A stretch of DNA of 44,315 nt from an uncultured Oscillospiraceae bacterium (GTDB lineage: Bacteria; Bacillota; Clostridia; Oscillospirales; Acutalibacteraceae). The notes beneath the pieces are model-generated. The model saw only the letters and a program-made list of their open reading frames with translations. It was not told the origin of the DNA and did no database searches. The position numbers and the translations under genes were made by a program. Numbering within the stretch: position 1 is the stretch's first letter; each line of letters begins with the position of its first letter. This document shows positions 15,132-24,690 of this stretch, piece after piece. Location: positions 1-44,315 of the forward strand of contig URNB01000007.1 in assembly GCA_900549055.1 (NCBI GenBank). Reading direction: 5' to 3'.

Positions 15132-17660
15132 TTACGCCTTCGCCTCTAACCAAGTTTTTCCGAAATGCGCCTCGGCGGTAAGCCTTACCGCTAAATCGGC
15201 GGCGCTTTCCATTTCTCTTTCAAGCAGCGCGCAAACGCCCTCGGCATCCTTTTCGTCGCACTCCACAATCAGCTCATCGTGCACCTGCAAAATAAGCCTT
15301 GCCGTGGGAAATTCATCTTTTAAGCTGCGAGACACCTTTATCATAGCTATTTTTATAATATCCGCCGCCGTGCCCTGTATAGGCGCGTTTCTCGCAACCC
15401 GCTCTCCGAAGGCGCGCATATTTCCGTTTGAGTTTGAAAGCTCGGGTATATAGCGCCGCCTGCCGTAAAGCGTGGTAACGTAGCCGTTTTTCTTTGCGTC
15501 ATCAATCGCTTTTTCCATATACGCCGCAACGCCGGGATACGCCGCTAAATAGCTCTTAATATATCTGTCCGCCTCCGCCCTTGTAACGCCTATATCCTTT
15601 GAAAGCGAAAACGCACCTATTCCGTACACAATGCCGAAATTAACAGCCTTTGCGCGGCTGCGCAGCTCGGGGGTTATCATATCCTGCGGAAGTCCGAACA
15701 CCTGTGAGGCGGTAACGGTGTGAATATCCGTCCCGCTTCCGAAAGCGTTTATCATGTTGGCATCTCCCGACATACTCGCAAGCACTCTCAGCTCAATCTG
15801 CGAATAATCCGCGTCACAGAGGACTCTGCCTGCGGGCGCGTTGAAATACTCGCGCAGCCGTCTGCCCTCCGCCGTTCTTACGGGAATATTTTGTAGGTTA
15901 GGCTCAAGCGAGCTTATTCTGCCCGTGCGCGCCTCTGTCTGGTTAAAGGTGGAGTGTATTCTGCCGTCCTCTGCTATGCATTCCTGCAGGCCGTCGGCAT
16001 AGGTGGATTTAAGCTTTGCAAGCTGACGGTAATTAAGCAGCAGCGATACCGCAGGGTGCTCGTTTTTAAGCCCCTCCAGCACCTCCGCGCCTGTGCTGTA
16101 GCCGCTTTTGGTCTTCTTTTTTGCGGGCAGTCCCAGCTTTTCAAAAAGTGCCACGCCCAGCTGCTTTGGTGAATTTAAGTTAAACTCATACCCCACAAGC
16201 GAATATATCTCGCTTTCAAGCGATTTTATGCGGGTATCAAGCTCGCTTGATAAGGCTTTAAGCCCGTTTACATCCGCCGAAAAGCCGCAAAGCTCCATTT
16301 CGCCGAGCACCCTTGCCAGCGGCAGCTCAATTTCATCAAAAAGCTTTTTTTGCCCCGTTTTTTCAAGCTCGTTTTCAAGCGTATCGCAGGCAAGCGAGAA
16401 AAGGCAGGCGTTTTTAATAAGCTCATCCGTTTCGCCCTCAATTTCAGGCTCATAGGGCGCGTATTCGGCAATTATTCTGTCGGTCGCATAGGAGGAAGCC
16501 GACGGATTGCAAAGATACGCCGCAAGCATTGTATCAAAGCGCACGCCTGCAATATCGGGGTATTTCCTGCTTAAATTTTTAAAGTCGTGCACCCGCTTTT
16601 TTATGCAGTCGTCTTCAAGCAGCTCTTCAAGCTTACCGTCGGAAATAACCGTGACCGTATCGCCCGATACCGCCGCGATTTTTTCGTCCGCAATATATAT
16701 ATCCGCCTTATTCTTAATGTCGGCGGTTTTTATGAATTTAAAACTCTTTTTATCCGACATATCAAGACATAGCTGCATACCCGAATTATCGGGCTTCAGC
16801 CCCATTTTTTCCATAAGCTTGAAAAATTCAAGTCGGGTCATAAGGCGCGCTAATTCCGCGTCGTTTCGCGGTTTTATTTTGTAGTGCGAAATATCGGGAT
16901 TTATGGGAGCCTCACGGCATATGGTGCCGAGCTCACGGCTTAAATACGCGCTTTCGCGCCCCGCCTCCAGCTTTTTGCGCACGCTCTCTTTAATATCAAG
17001 CGTTTCAAGGCTTTCGTAAATGTTATCTATGCTGTGAAAACGGGTTATAAGGTCGGTCGCGGTCTTTTCGCCCACACCCGCCACACCGGGAATATTATCC
17101 GATGAGTCTCCCATAAGGCTTTTAAGCTCTATCATTTCATGCGGGGTAAGCCCATAGCGCTCAAAAAGCGCCGCTTTATCGTAATTTATAATTTCGGGCT
17201 TGCCCATTTTGGTTGCGGCAAGCAAAACCCTTGTGGTATCTGAAACCAGCTGTAAGGAATCACGGTCGCCGGTGGCTATAACGCACTCGTTCCCGCTCTT
17301 TTCGCAAAGAGCGGCAAGCGTGCCCAAAATATCGTCCGCCTCGTAGGTCTCACACTCTACACAAGTGCAGCCCGCCAAGGTCAGCCACTCCTTCATGATA
17401 GGCATTTGCTGCGCCAGTTCTTCGGGCATACCCTTTCTGCCCGCTTTATACTCCGCATATTTTTTATGGCGGAAGGTAGGGGCTTTAAGGTCGAAAGCCA
17501 CCGCAACGCCGTCAGGCTTTTCAAGCTCTGTCAGTCGGTTCAATATATTTATAAAGCCGTACACCGCGTTTGTATAGGTGCCGTCCTTTGCGGTGAGCAG
17601 CTTTATCCCGTAAAACGCACGGTTTATAATACTGTTGCCGTCAATCGCGAGCAGCTTCAA
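15132..17660 (-). CDS. polA: DNA polymerase I
   Basis: An 842-residue family A polymerase for Okazaki-fragment processing and repair. The N-terminal 5'-3' exonuclease/flap domain (about 1-290) shows LLAIDGNSIINRAFYG and SLMGDSSDNIPGVAGVGEKTA. The central domain lacks the DxE-type 3'-5' exonuclease carboxylates, so proofreading is probably absent, as in Bacillus-type Pol I. The polymerase domain has motif A DYSQIELR near 616, motif B RSRAKAVNFGIVYG near 665-680 and motif C VHDELIVE near 795. It is first in the minus-strand operon, with a sigma-A promoter just upstream. Confidence 0.96.
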   Translation of the reverse strand: MKLLAIDGNSIINRAFYGIKLLTAKDGTYTNAVYGFINILNRLTELEKPDGVAVAFDLKAPTFRHKKYAEYKAGRKGMPEELAQQMPIMKEWLTLAGCTCVECETYEADDILGTLAALCEKSGNECVIATGDRDSLQLVSDTTRVLLAATKMGKPEIINYDKAALFERYGLTPHEMIELKSLMGDSSDNIPGVAGVGEKTATDLITRFHSIDNIYESLETLDIKESVRKKLEAGRESAYLSRELGTICREAPINPDISHYKIKPRNDAELARLMTRLEFFKLMEKMGLKPDNSGMQLCLDMSDKKSFKFIKTADIKNKADIYIADEKIAAVSGDTVTVISDGKLEELLEDDCIKKRVHDFKNLSRKYPDIAGVRFDTMLAAYLCNPSASSYATDRIIAEYAPYEPEIEGETDELIKNACLFSLACDTLENELEKTGQKKLFDEIELPLARVLGEMELCGFSADVNGLKALSSELDTRIKSLESEIYSLVGYEFNLNSPKQLGVALFEKLGLPAKKKTKSGYSTGAEVLEGLKNEHPAVSLLLNYRQLAKLKSTYADGLQECIAEDGRIHSTFNQTEARTGRISSLEPNLQNIPVRTAEGRRLREYFNAPAGRVLCDADYSQIELRVLASMSGDANMINAFGSGTDIHTVTASQVFGLPQDMITPELRSRAKAVNFGIVYGIGAFSLSKDIGVTRAEADRYIKSYLAAYPGVAAYMEKAIDDAKKNGYVTTLYGRRRYIPELSNSNGNMRAFGERVARNAPIQGTAADIIKIAMIKVSRSLKDEFPTARLILQVHDELIVECDEKDAEGVCALLEREMESAADLAVRLTAEAHFGKTWLEAKA

Positions 17661-17692
17661 GGCATACTTCCCCCTTTTACATATATGATGAT

Positions 17693-17721
17693 ATTATATC
17701 ATTATTTAAGGGCGATGTCAC
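17693..17721 (-). promoter_or_regulatory. Sigma-A promoter of the polA operon
   Basis: The minus strand reads GTGACA, a 17-nt spacer and TATAAT, about 30 nt upstream of the polA start. It should drive the twelve-gene housekeeping run. Confidence 0.7.
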
Positions 17722-17754
17722 CATTTTTTTGAAAAATTCATTTTTTTTTAATAA

Positions 17755-17850
17755 TGTAATTTATTTGTGTCGGAAGACGGCTTTTTCCGATACCCGAAAA
17801 AGTGTTGGATATTGTGCGAAAAAATTATATAAAACGGGCAATATATAATA
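17755..17850. promoter_or_regulatory. Divergent control region with inverted repeat (candidate operator)
   Basis: The 285-nt polA/sugar-locus intergenic region holds both promoters. Between them is an inverted repeat TCGGAA-N9-TTCCGA (17770-17790), and a GAAAAAGTGTT element (17796-17806) that recurs as GAAAAGTGTT downstream of the plus-strand promoter (17891-17900). These could be regulator sites for the carbohydrate operon. No regulator gene is encoded nearby, and I cannot name the protein family. Confidence 0.25.
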
Positions 17851-17879
17851 TTGAAAAAATACAGTTTAATATGTAAAAT
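17851..17879 (+). promoter_or_regulatory. Sigma-A promoter of the carbohydrate/surface operon
   Basis: TTGAAA, a 17-nt spacer and TAAAAT with a TG immediately before the -10. The predicted start near 17886 leaves a leader of about 60 nt before the GTG start codon. Confidence 0.65.
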
Positions 17880-17945
17880 TAATGTATCGGGAAAAGTGTT
17901 TTTTTAAAATACTCCGCAAATTATGAAAGGGAATGTGAGCTATCG

Positions 17946-20678
17946 GTGAAAACTAAACGATTGTTATGCTGGCTTTTATCGTCTGTGACGGCGCTGAATT
18001 TATTTATTTTGACCGTTAATTCCGAAGTCGATATAGGCAATACTGTCAAACAGGGCGTTTCTGCCGCAGCCGCTCGGACGGCTGACGGATACAGGGCTTA
18101 TGCCGAAACCGAAATGCCGGACGCCGACGAAAGCATAGCTCTTTTAAATGATAAAAAAGAATATAAAAGCGGAGATTCTTATACATATAATTTTGACGCT
18201 CCTCATGACGCGGTTTATTTCCTATACATGGATTATGTGCTTAAAAGCCGCAGCGATTTGGAACTGGAGCTCAGAATCGACGGCAGGCTGCCGTTTTCCG
18301 AGGCTCAAAGACTTGTTTTTCACGGTCTTTGGGAAAACTCCGAGAAGCGCTTTGACGGTGCGGGAAACGAAATAGCGCCGGAGCAGGTTTTGTCGGGGAA
18401 GGCGATATCCGCTTATGCGGAGGATATGACCGGTACGGAAAACGAGCCGTACGGTATAGCTCTTGCAGGCGGCAGGCATACACTCACGCTTACCGTAACA
18501 AAGGGAACGGCAGACATTAATTATATAGGACTGACCCCGCCCGAAAAAAGCGAAGGCTACACCGCGCCCGAAGGCTCCTCGGGAAATAAGGAAACGGTAT
18601 GCATAGAGGGCGAAAGCGCCGATTATAAAACGGGGAATTCGCTGGTGCCGATGTCGGATAACGCAAGCCCGTCGGTTTCGCCGAACGACCCGCTTAAGGG
18701 CAAGCTCAACTATATCGGCGGTTCAAACTGGTCGGACAGCAAGGATACGCTTACATGGAGCTTCAGCGTTAAGACCTCGGGCTATTATTCCTTTGCCGCA
18801 ATGTACAGGCAGAATATAAATCTCGGGGCGATTTCCTACCGCAGTCTTAAAATCGACGGCAAGTCTCCCTTTGAGGAAGCCAAGCGGATGAAATTTAAAT
18901 ACAGCGCCTCCTGGAGATATTATTCCTTCGGCGATAAGGAGCCGTATCTTTTTTGGATAGACGCGGGCGAGCATACTCTTTCGCTTTCGGTAACCTCGGG
19001 CGAGATGGCGGATATTTACGCCGAGCTGCAGGATATAACCTCTGCAATGGGCGACCTTTACATAGATATAACAATGCTTGTGGGCGAAACGGTGGATACC
19101 TACAGAAGCTATGAGCTTTTCAAACAAATTCCGGATTATGACAGTCGTATGAATTACTGCCTTGATTCGCTTAAGAGAGTTGCGGATAAAATTGAAAAGC
19201 TGCAGGAGAAGACCGGCGGCTCTGCGGTATCTACCGTAAACGGAGCCTGTGAAATATTCGAGAAAATGCTTGCGAAGCCGTATTCCGCGCATAAATATAA
19301 AACCGCGTTTTACAATGCTTATACAAACCTCGGCGCATTGCTCGGCACGGTTGCGGATATGCCGCTTGATATTGACCGTATATACCTTATAGGCGATTCT
19401 GCGGTGGAGCCCGATGTGAGCGTTCCCGTATCGGAGAAAATAAAGCACGGGGCGGTCAGATTTTTCTCGACCTTTGCTGCGGATTATGATAATATTTCGG
19501 ATTCCGCTTCGGAAAACGGACTCACCATTTGGGTAAACTGGGGCAGAGATCAGGCGCAGGTGCTGACGGCGCTTATAAACAAGAGCTTCACCCCGAAATA
19601 CGAAACCGAGGTGACGGTGCGCGTTGTAAACGCAACGCTGATACAGGGTATTCTTGCGGGCAAAGGGCCCGATGTTATGCTGCAGATGGCGCGAACGGAG
19701 CCTGTAAATCTTGCAATGCGCGGCGCGCTTAAAAATCTTCGGGAATTTGAGGATTTTGACAGCGTTACAACCGATTTTGCAAGCGACGCGACAAAGCCGT
19801 ATGAATATAAATCGGGCACATATGCGCTGCCGGATACGCAGACCTTTGATATGATGTTTATAAGAACGGATATTTTCGATGATCTCGGGCTTGAAGTACC
19901 GAAAACCTGGGAGGAATTTTCCGAAACGGCTACCAAAATACAGCGCAATAATCTGCAGGTTTATATGCCATCGACCTTTTATCCGACGGTGCTTGTGCAG
20001 AACGGACTCAAATTGTACGATGAAGAAAAGGGGATAAGCACACTTACCGAAGCGCGCCAAATACAGTGCTTTATAGAATATACCGATTGGTTTACAAAAT
20101 ATAAATTCCCCAAGGCTATGGATTCGTTCTTCAACCGCTTCAGAATAGGCAGCGCGCCTATGGGGATATCGCCCTACACCCTTATAACCCAGATTGAGGT
20201 GGCGGCGCCCGAAATTGCCGACAGATGGACGACGGTAACGCTGCCGGGTGTTAAAAACGGCAGCGGTGAAATAAATTTTTCATCCTCTGCGGAGGGCACG
20301 GGCTGCGGAATTACAAAGCTTTCAAAGAATACCGAAAAGGCATGGGAGTTTCTTAAATGGTGGGTATCCGCCGAGACGCAGACGGCATATTCGGAGAATG
20401 TAGAATCGATATTAGGACCGATAGGCAGGGTTGCCACCGCAAGCAATAAGGCTTTTTCGGAGCTTGACTGGAGCAATGATATTGTGCCCGCCCTGCTTTC
20501 GCAAAGGGAAAATACGGTCAATCTGCCGCAGCTGCCGGGCGGCTATTATGTGACCCGCGGAATCGAGCAGGCATACTGGAATGTGGTTGAGCAGAACGCC
20601 AATCCGACCGACACCCTGATAAAATGGGGCGACATTGTAAACAACGAAATGATAAGGAAAAAGGCAGAATACGAATAA
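17946..20678 (+). CDS. Extracellular solute-binding protein with two N-terminal carbohydrate-binding-like domains
   Basis: A 910-residue exported protein. A signal/anchor helix (about 5-25) lacks a lipobox. Two related beta-sandwich domains follow (about 50-195 and 215-360); both carry an IDG-x-x-PF-x-EA-x-R-x-x-F motif and a terminal HTL-hydrophobic strand, so they are a tandem duplication resembling CBM6/35-type modules. After a helical linker, residues ~515-910 form a family 1 sugar-binding protein (GPDVMLQMAR, TWEEFSETATKIQ, WEFLKWW). It would capture an oligosaccharide for the two permeases downstream. The start is GTG, overlapping the stop of an 8-codon upstream frame (17923-17949) in a GTGA junction. 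Typical binding proteins are about 430-550 residues, so this is an enlarged form. Confidence 0.88.
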   Translation: MKTKRLLCWLLSSVTALNLFILTVNSEVDIGNTVKQGVSAAAARTADGYRAYAETEMPDADESIALLNDKKEYKSGDSYTYNFDAPHDAVYFLYMDYVLKSRSDLELELRIDGRLPFSEAQRLVFHGLWENSEKRFDGAGNEIAPEQVLSGKAISAYAEDMTGTENEPYGIALAGGRHTLTLTVTKGTADINYIGLTPPEKSEGYTAPEGSSGNKETVCIEGESADYKTGNSLVPMSDNASPSVSPNDPLKGKLNYIGGSNWSDSKDTLTWSFSVKTSGYYSFAAMYRQNINLGAISYRSLKIDGKSPFEEAKRMKFKYSASWRYYSFGDKEPYLFWIDAGEHTLSLSVTSGEMADIYAELQDITSAMGDLYIDITMLVGETVDTYRSYELFKQIPDYDSRMNYCLDSLKRVADKIEKLQEKTGGSAVSTVNGACEIFEKMLAKPYSAHKYKTAFYNAYTNLGALLGTVADMPLDIDRIYLIGDSAVEPDVSVPVSEKIKHGAVRFFSTFAADYDNISDSASENGLTIWVNWGRDQAQVLTALINKSFTPKYETEVTVRVVNATLIQGILAGKGPDVMLQMARTEPVNLAMRGALKNLREFEDFDSVTTDFASDATKPYEYKSGTYALPDTQTFDMMFIRTDIFDDLGLEVPKTWEEFSETATKIQRNNLQVYMPSTFYPTVLVQNGLKLYDEEKGISTLTEARQIQCFIEYTDWFTKYKFPKAMDSFFNRFRIGSAPMGISPYTLITQIEVAAPEIADRWTTVTLPGVKNGSGEINFSSSAEGTGCGITKLSKNTEKAWEFLKWWVSAETQTAYSENVESILGPIGRVATASNKAFSELDWSNDIVPALLSQRENTVNLPQLPGGYYVTRGIEQAYWNVVEQNANPTDTLIKWGDIVNNEMIRKKAEYE

Positions 20679-20696
20679 AAGGAGGTATGGCGGCAT

Positions 20697-21611
20697 ATGT
20701 CGAATAAAACGAAAAACAAGACAATAAAGCGCGGTGCTTTAAGCGAAAACGCCGTGCATTACATAATGATATCGCCGTTTTTAATACTGTTCTTTTTGTT
20801 CACCGTATTACCGGTTATCTCATCTCTCGGACTCAGCTTCTTTTCCTATGATATGATCTCTCTGCCGAAGTTCAGCGGAGTTGCAAATTATCTGCGTATG
20901 TTCAACGGCGATGAGGTATTCCCGAAGGCGGTCGTTAATACGCTGAAGTTTGCGGTGGTTACAGGGCCGTTCAGCTATTTGCTGGCGTATCTGCTTGCGT
21001 GGTTTATCAACGATTTCAACCCCGCGGTGAGAACGGTCCTGACCTTTATTTTCTATGCTCCGGCTATGATAGGCAACGCAACCTTTATTTGGCAGACCAT
21101 GTTCTCATCCGACAGCTACGGCTATGCAAACAGCTTTCTGATATCATTAGGAATAATAACCGAGCCCATAAGCTGGTTTAAAAACGAGGCATATAATTTC
21201 ACGATTCTTATAATTGTTCAGCTTTGGACGAGTATGGGTATTTCGTTTTTGGCGGACATTGCGGGCCTTCAGAATGTAAACCCCGAGCTTTATGAGGCGG
21301 GCGCCCTGGACGGCATTAAAAACAGGTGGTATGAGCTTTGGTACATAACGCTGCCGAGCATGAAGAGCATATTGCTTTTCGGCGCAGTTATGCAGATACA
21401 GGCCACCTTCTCGATCGGTGCGGTAATAACGGCTCTTGCGGGTTATCCGTCGGTAAACAATTCGGTCGATACGGTGGTTTCGCATCTTTTGGATGTCGGC
21501 ACGGTGAGGTATGAAATGGGATATGCCGCCGCCATATCAACGGTTCTGTTTTTAATGATGCTATTTGCAAGATACCTTATAGGCAAGATTTTAAACCTTT
21601 TGGGAAAGTGA
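20697..21611 (+). CDS. Sugar ABC transporter permease, MalF/UgpA type
   Basis: A 304-residue polytopic membrane protein with six predicted helices, starting after a basic N-terminus (helix 1 MISPFLILFFLFTVLP). The ATPase-coupling EAA loop reads EAGALDGIKNRWYELWYITLP near 200-220. It belongs to the CUT1 carbohydrate uptake family and should pair with the next gene. AAGGAGG precedes the ATG, 18 nt after the binding-protein gene. No ATPase gene is in the operon. Confidence 0.92.
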   Translation: MSNKTKNKTIKRGALSENAVHYIMISPFLILFFLFTVLPVISSLGLSFFSYDMISLPKFSGVANYLRMFNGDEVFPKAVVNTLKFAVVTGPFSYLLAYLLAWFINDFNPAVRTVLTFIFYAPAMIGNATFIWQTMFSSDSYGYANSFLISLGIITEPISWFKNEAYNFTILIIVQLWTSMGISFLADIAGLQNVNPELYEAGALDGIKNRWYELWYITLPSMKSILLFGAVMQIQATFSIGAVITALAGYPSVNNSVDTVVSHLLDVGTVRYEMGYAAAISTVLFLMMLFARYLIGKILNLLGK

Positions 21612-21635
21612 ACGCAAACAGGGGGATTCGCTGAT

Positions 21636-22499
21636 ATGAAAAAACGCGCTGAATATAAAAGGTATACACACAGCCGTTTGGGAAATTTTACATATTTTTT
21701 CTTTTTGATACTTGCGGGCGCTTTTTCTATGCTTCCGTTTATTTACTGCATCTGCACCGCCTTCAAGCCGCTTGACGAATTGCTTGTTTTTCCGCCGAGG
21801 TTTTTTGTTCACAGACCCACCGTGGAGAATTTTGTGATTCTGCCGACTCTTATAGAAAAGCTGCGTGTGCCGCTCAGCCGATATATTTTCAATACGGCTT
21901 TTATAACCTTTGCGGGAACGGCGCTTCATATAATAGTGGCTTCAATGGCGGCATATGTGCTTGCGAAGACGGATATCAAATTCAAAAAAGCAATATTTGC
22001 CGTGGTTCAGCTGTCATTGCTTTACAATGCCTACACGCTTGAGGTGCCGCGGTATTTGATATACAGCAATATGAAAATTATAGATACGCTTTGGGTCTAT
22101 ATTCTCCCTGCGATTCCGTCAACCACCGGAGTCTTCCTTATAAAGCAGTATATGGATTCAAGCGTGCCCGACAGCCTGCTCGAGGCCGCACGAATAGACG
22201 GCGCGGGGCCTGTAAGCATTTATTTTAAAATAGTTATGCCGATCACAAAGCCGGCGTGGATGACCCTTATGCTTTTGTCCTTCCAAAGCCTTTGGTCGGC
22301 AATGCCGTCGGGTACGGTCTTCAGCGAAAAGCTCAAAACGCTGCCGTATGTTTTATCGTCAATAACCGCGGGAGGAATTGCACGCGCCGGCTCTGCAATG
22401 GCGGCCGCCGTGCTTATGATAATTCCGCCGATAATAATTCTTGTTATATCACAAACCAATGTTGTGGAAACCATGGGCAGCGCAGGTATGAAGGGATAG
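21636..22499 (+). CDS. Sugar ABC transporter permease, MalG/UgpE type
   Basis: A 287-residue membrane protein with six predicted helices. The EAA loop is EAARIDGAGPVSIYFKIVMP near 180-200, typical of MalG-like CUT1 permeases. It would form the heterodimeric channel with the preceding permease and receive substrate from the 910-residue binding protein. Ends 30 nt before the NHL/YIP1 gene. Confidence 0.92.
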   Translation: MKKRAEYKRYTHSRLGNFTYFFFLILAGAFSMLPFIYCICTAFKPLDELLVFPPRFFVHRPTVENFVILPTLIEKLRVPLSRYIFNTAFITFAGTALHIIVASMAAYVLAKTDIKFKKAIFAVVQLSLLYNAYTLEVPRYLIYSNMKIIDTLWVYILPAIPSTTGVFLIKQYMDSSVPDSLLEAARIDGAGPVSIYFKIVMPITKPAWMTLMLLSFQSLWSAMPSGTVFSEKLKTLPYVLSSITAGGIARAGSAMAAAVLMIIPPIIILVISQTNVVETMGSAGMKG

Positions 22500-22529
22500 T
22501 GTTGAACCGTGTTCGGAAAGGGTGAAAAT

Positions 22530-24674
22530 GTGAAGCGCAGCTACCTGAAAAAAATTAAATATCTCCTTATGCTCGGTATCTCACTGCTTACCGTTGTTTC
22601 TTCCGTTCAGTCTGTTTTGCTTGCAAGAGCTCCCACAGGCAGTTTTACGCACGGCTATTCCGGCACTGCGGCAGAGGAGGCGGTTTCCTCCCGCGCGGTT
22701 TACGCGGTTTCAAGGCTGACCGATATAAGGGGAATGGGAATACCCGAGGGAATTGAGAAGATTGCCGACATAGCGACCGATGACGACGGTAATTTTTATC
22801 TGCTGACCTCTGACGGAAGGCTGTTTCTCCTTGATGGGGACTTTAAGCTTTCAAAGGAATATAAAATTACCTCCGCCGACGGTGAGCCGCTTGAAATAAC
22901 CGGTGCCCGCGGCATTTTGCCGATGAGCTCCGATGATATTTACATAGCGGATACCGAAAACGAGCGGGTAATAGAAATAAACGGCGGCGGCAGGGTAACA
23001 AGGGAAATAACAAAACCCGATTCGCGATTGATTCCCGAGGACTTCAAGTTCGCGCCCATAAAGCTTGAGCGGGACAGCAAGGGGACGCTTTATGTGCTGT
23101 GTGACGGCGCTTATTACGGCGCTCTGCTTTTCTCACCAAGCGGTGAATTTTCGGGCTTTTACGGCGCTAACACCGTTAAGGGCTCTGCGCTTACCACTCT
23201 TTCGTATTTGTGGGACGCGCTTACAAAGAATGATGATAAAAGAGCCTATTCGGTTAAAAAGCTGCCGTACCGGTTTTTTGATTTGAGCATTGATGAAAAG
23301 GATTTTGTTTATACCTGCACCGGGCAGACCGATAACGCCTCCTCAAACGGTCAGATAAAGAAGCTGAGTCCTAACGGCGTTAACATTCTTTATAAATCAA
23401 AGCCCGACGGCACAAAGACCGACGCGGGAAGCTATAATTTCGGTGAGGCTTCAACCGAAAAGCGAAACAATAAAACCGTAGTGCAGAATTTCACTTCAAT
23501 ACAGACCGATGAAAGGGGCTATATCTACGCGTTGGATTCCACCTACGGGATAATATATGTTTACGATTCCGAGAGCAATCTTATAACCGCGTTCGGCGGA
23601 GGTAAGGGCAAGGGCATGCAGGCGGGAGTTTTTTCGGCTCCCGAGGCGATTGCATACGGAAGGGATAAGCTGGCGGTCGCCGATTCGCAGAATAATTCGG
23701 TAACCGTATTTTCACTCACCGATTACGGCAGAACGCTTATGTCGGCGCAGAGCAAAACGCTTTCCGCCGACTATAAGGGCTCAAAAAGCGAATGGGAGAG
23801 CGTTATTCGCGAGGATTCCTCAAATCAGCTGGCAATGCGGGGGCTTGCAAAGGCATATTTCGCCGAGGGTGATTACAAAACGGCGCGCGAATATGCGAAG
23901 GCGGGCTATGACTTTGTAACCTACAGTCAGGCGCTCGGTAAAACCGGAAGCGAATTCATAAATAAAAATTTCGTTTGGATATTTTTGCTTGCGGTCGCCG
24001 TTATAGGCGCGGCTGTGATCTTCACGGTCGAAGCCTCGAAAAAGAAGATTGTTTTAATAAGGAACGCCAAGGTGCGGCTGCTGTTTAATACGGTGACCCA
24101 TCCGTTCGATTCGTTTAACAGCATAAAATATAAGAATATGGGATCGCTTGTAATAGCGGCGGCGCTTACGGTGCTGTTTTATATCACGGCGGTAATTTCC
24201 GAAATGTTAAGCGATTTCCGTTTCACCTCGTTCAGCCCGCTCACATCAAGCGCGGCTCTGCAGCTTGTGAAAACGGCGGGGCTGGTAATTTTGTTTTCGG
24301 TTGCAAACTGGGCGGTATGCGTTCTTATGGAGGGCAAGGGCAGACTTAAGGAGGTATTTATCGTGACGACATATGCCACGGTGCCGCAGATAATATACAA
24401 CCTTGTGTTTACGCTTTTGTCGCACATAATAACATCACCCTCAAGCACGCTGCTTTCGGGACTTTCAACCGCAGCGGCAATGCTTACGGGTATAGTACTG
24501 ACCGTTGGACTTATGGTTATACACGAATTTTCGTTCCCGAAGTTCTTGGGGTCGATACTGCTTACCGCCTTTGCAATGCTGCTTATAATTTTCATTATAT
24601 TCATGCTCGGAATGCTGCTTTCACAGCTTTGGAGCTTTTTGGTAACCGTATTCATGGAAACCGCGTACAGATAG
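22530..24674 (+). CDS. NHL-repeat / YIP1-domain membrane protein
   Basis: A 714-residue protein. A signal/anchor helix (about 8-30) is followed by an extracytoplasmic beta-propeller built of NHL-like repeats (for example IADIATDDDGNFYLLTSDGR, APEAIAYGRDKLAVADSQNN) to about residue 415. A short TPR-like helical segment (RGLAKAYFAEGDYKTAREYA) and a membrane helix near 480-500 precede a YIP1-type domain with about five or six helices to the end. The start is a GTG at 22530, 6-8 nt after GGAAAGGG; a GTG at 22509 is less likely. I know this arrangement as a recurrent companion of CUT1 transporters and DUF5696 proteins, but no biochemical function is established. It may be a membrane scaffold or sensor for the transporter. 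Confidence 0.8.
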   Translation: MKRSYLKKIKYLLMLGISLLTVVSSVQSVLLARAPTGSFTHGYSGTAAEEAVSSRAVYAVSRLTDIRGMGIPEGIEKIADIATDDDGNFYLLTSDGRLFLLDGDFKLSKEYKITSADGEPLEITGARGILPMSSDDIYIADTENERVIEINGGGRVTREITKPDSRLIPEDFKFAPIKLERDSKGTLYVLCDGAYYGALLFSPSGEFSGFYGANTVKGSALTTLSYLWDALTKNDDKRAYSVKKLPYRFFDLSIDEKDFVYTCTGQTDNASSNGQIKKLSPNGVNILYKSKPDGTKTDAGSYNFGEASTEKRNNKTVVQNFTSIQTDERGYIYALDSTYGIIYVYDSESNLITAFGGGKGKGMQAGVFSAPEAIAYGRDKLAVADSQNNSVTVFSLTDYGRTLMSAQSKTLSADYKGSKSEWESVIREDSSNQLAMRGLAKAYFAEGDYKTAREYAKAGYDFVTYSQALGKTGSEFINKNFVWIFLLAVAVIGAAVIFTVEASKKKIVLIRNAKVRLLFNTVTHPFDSFNSIKYKNMGSLVIAAALTVLFYITAVISEMLSDFRFTSFSPLTSSAALQLVKTAGLVILFSVANWAVCVLMEGKGRLKEVFIVTTYATVPQIIYNLVFTLLSHIITSPSSTLLSGLSTAAAMLTGIVLTVGLMVIHEFSFPKFLGSILLTAFAMLLIIFIIFMLGMLLSQLWSFLVTVFMETAYR

Positions 24675-24690
24675 GCAAAGGGGAGAAAAA

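Noticed and set aside
18723..20060. 445-codon minus-strand frame
   Set aside because: Antisense shadow of the 910-residue binding protein; Arg/Ile/His-rich, no ribosome binding site.
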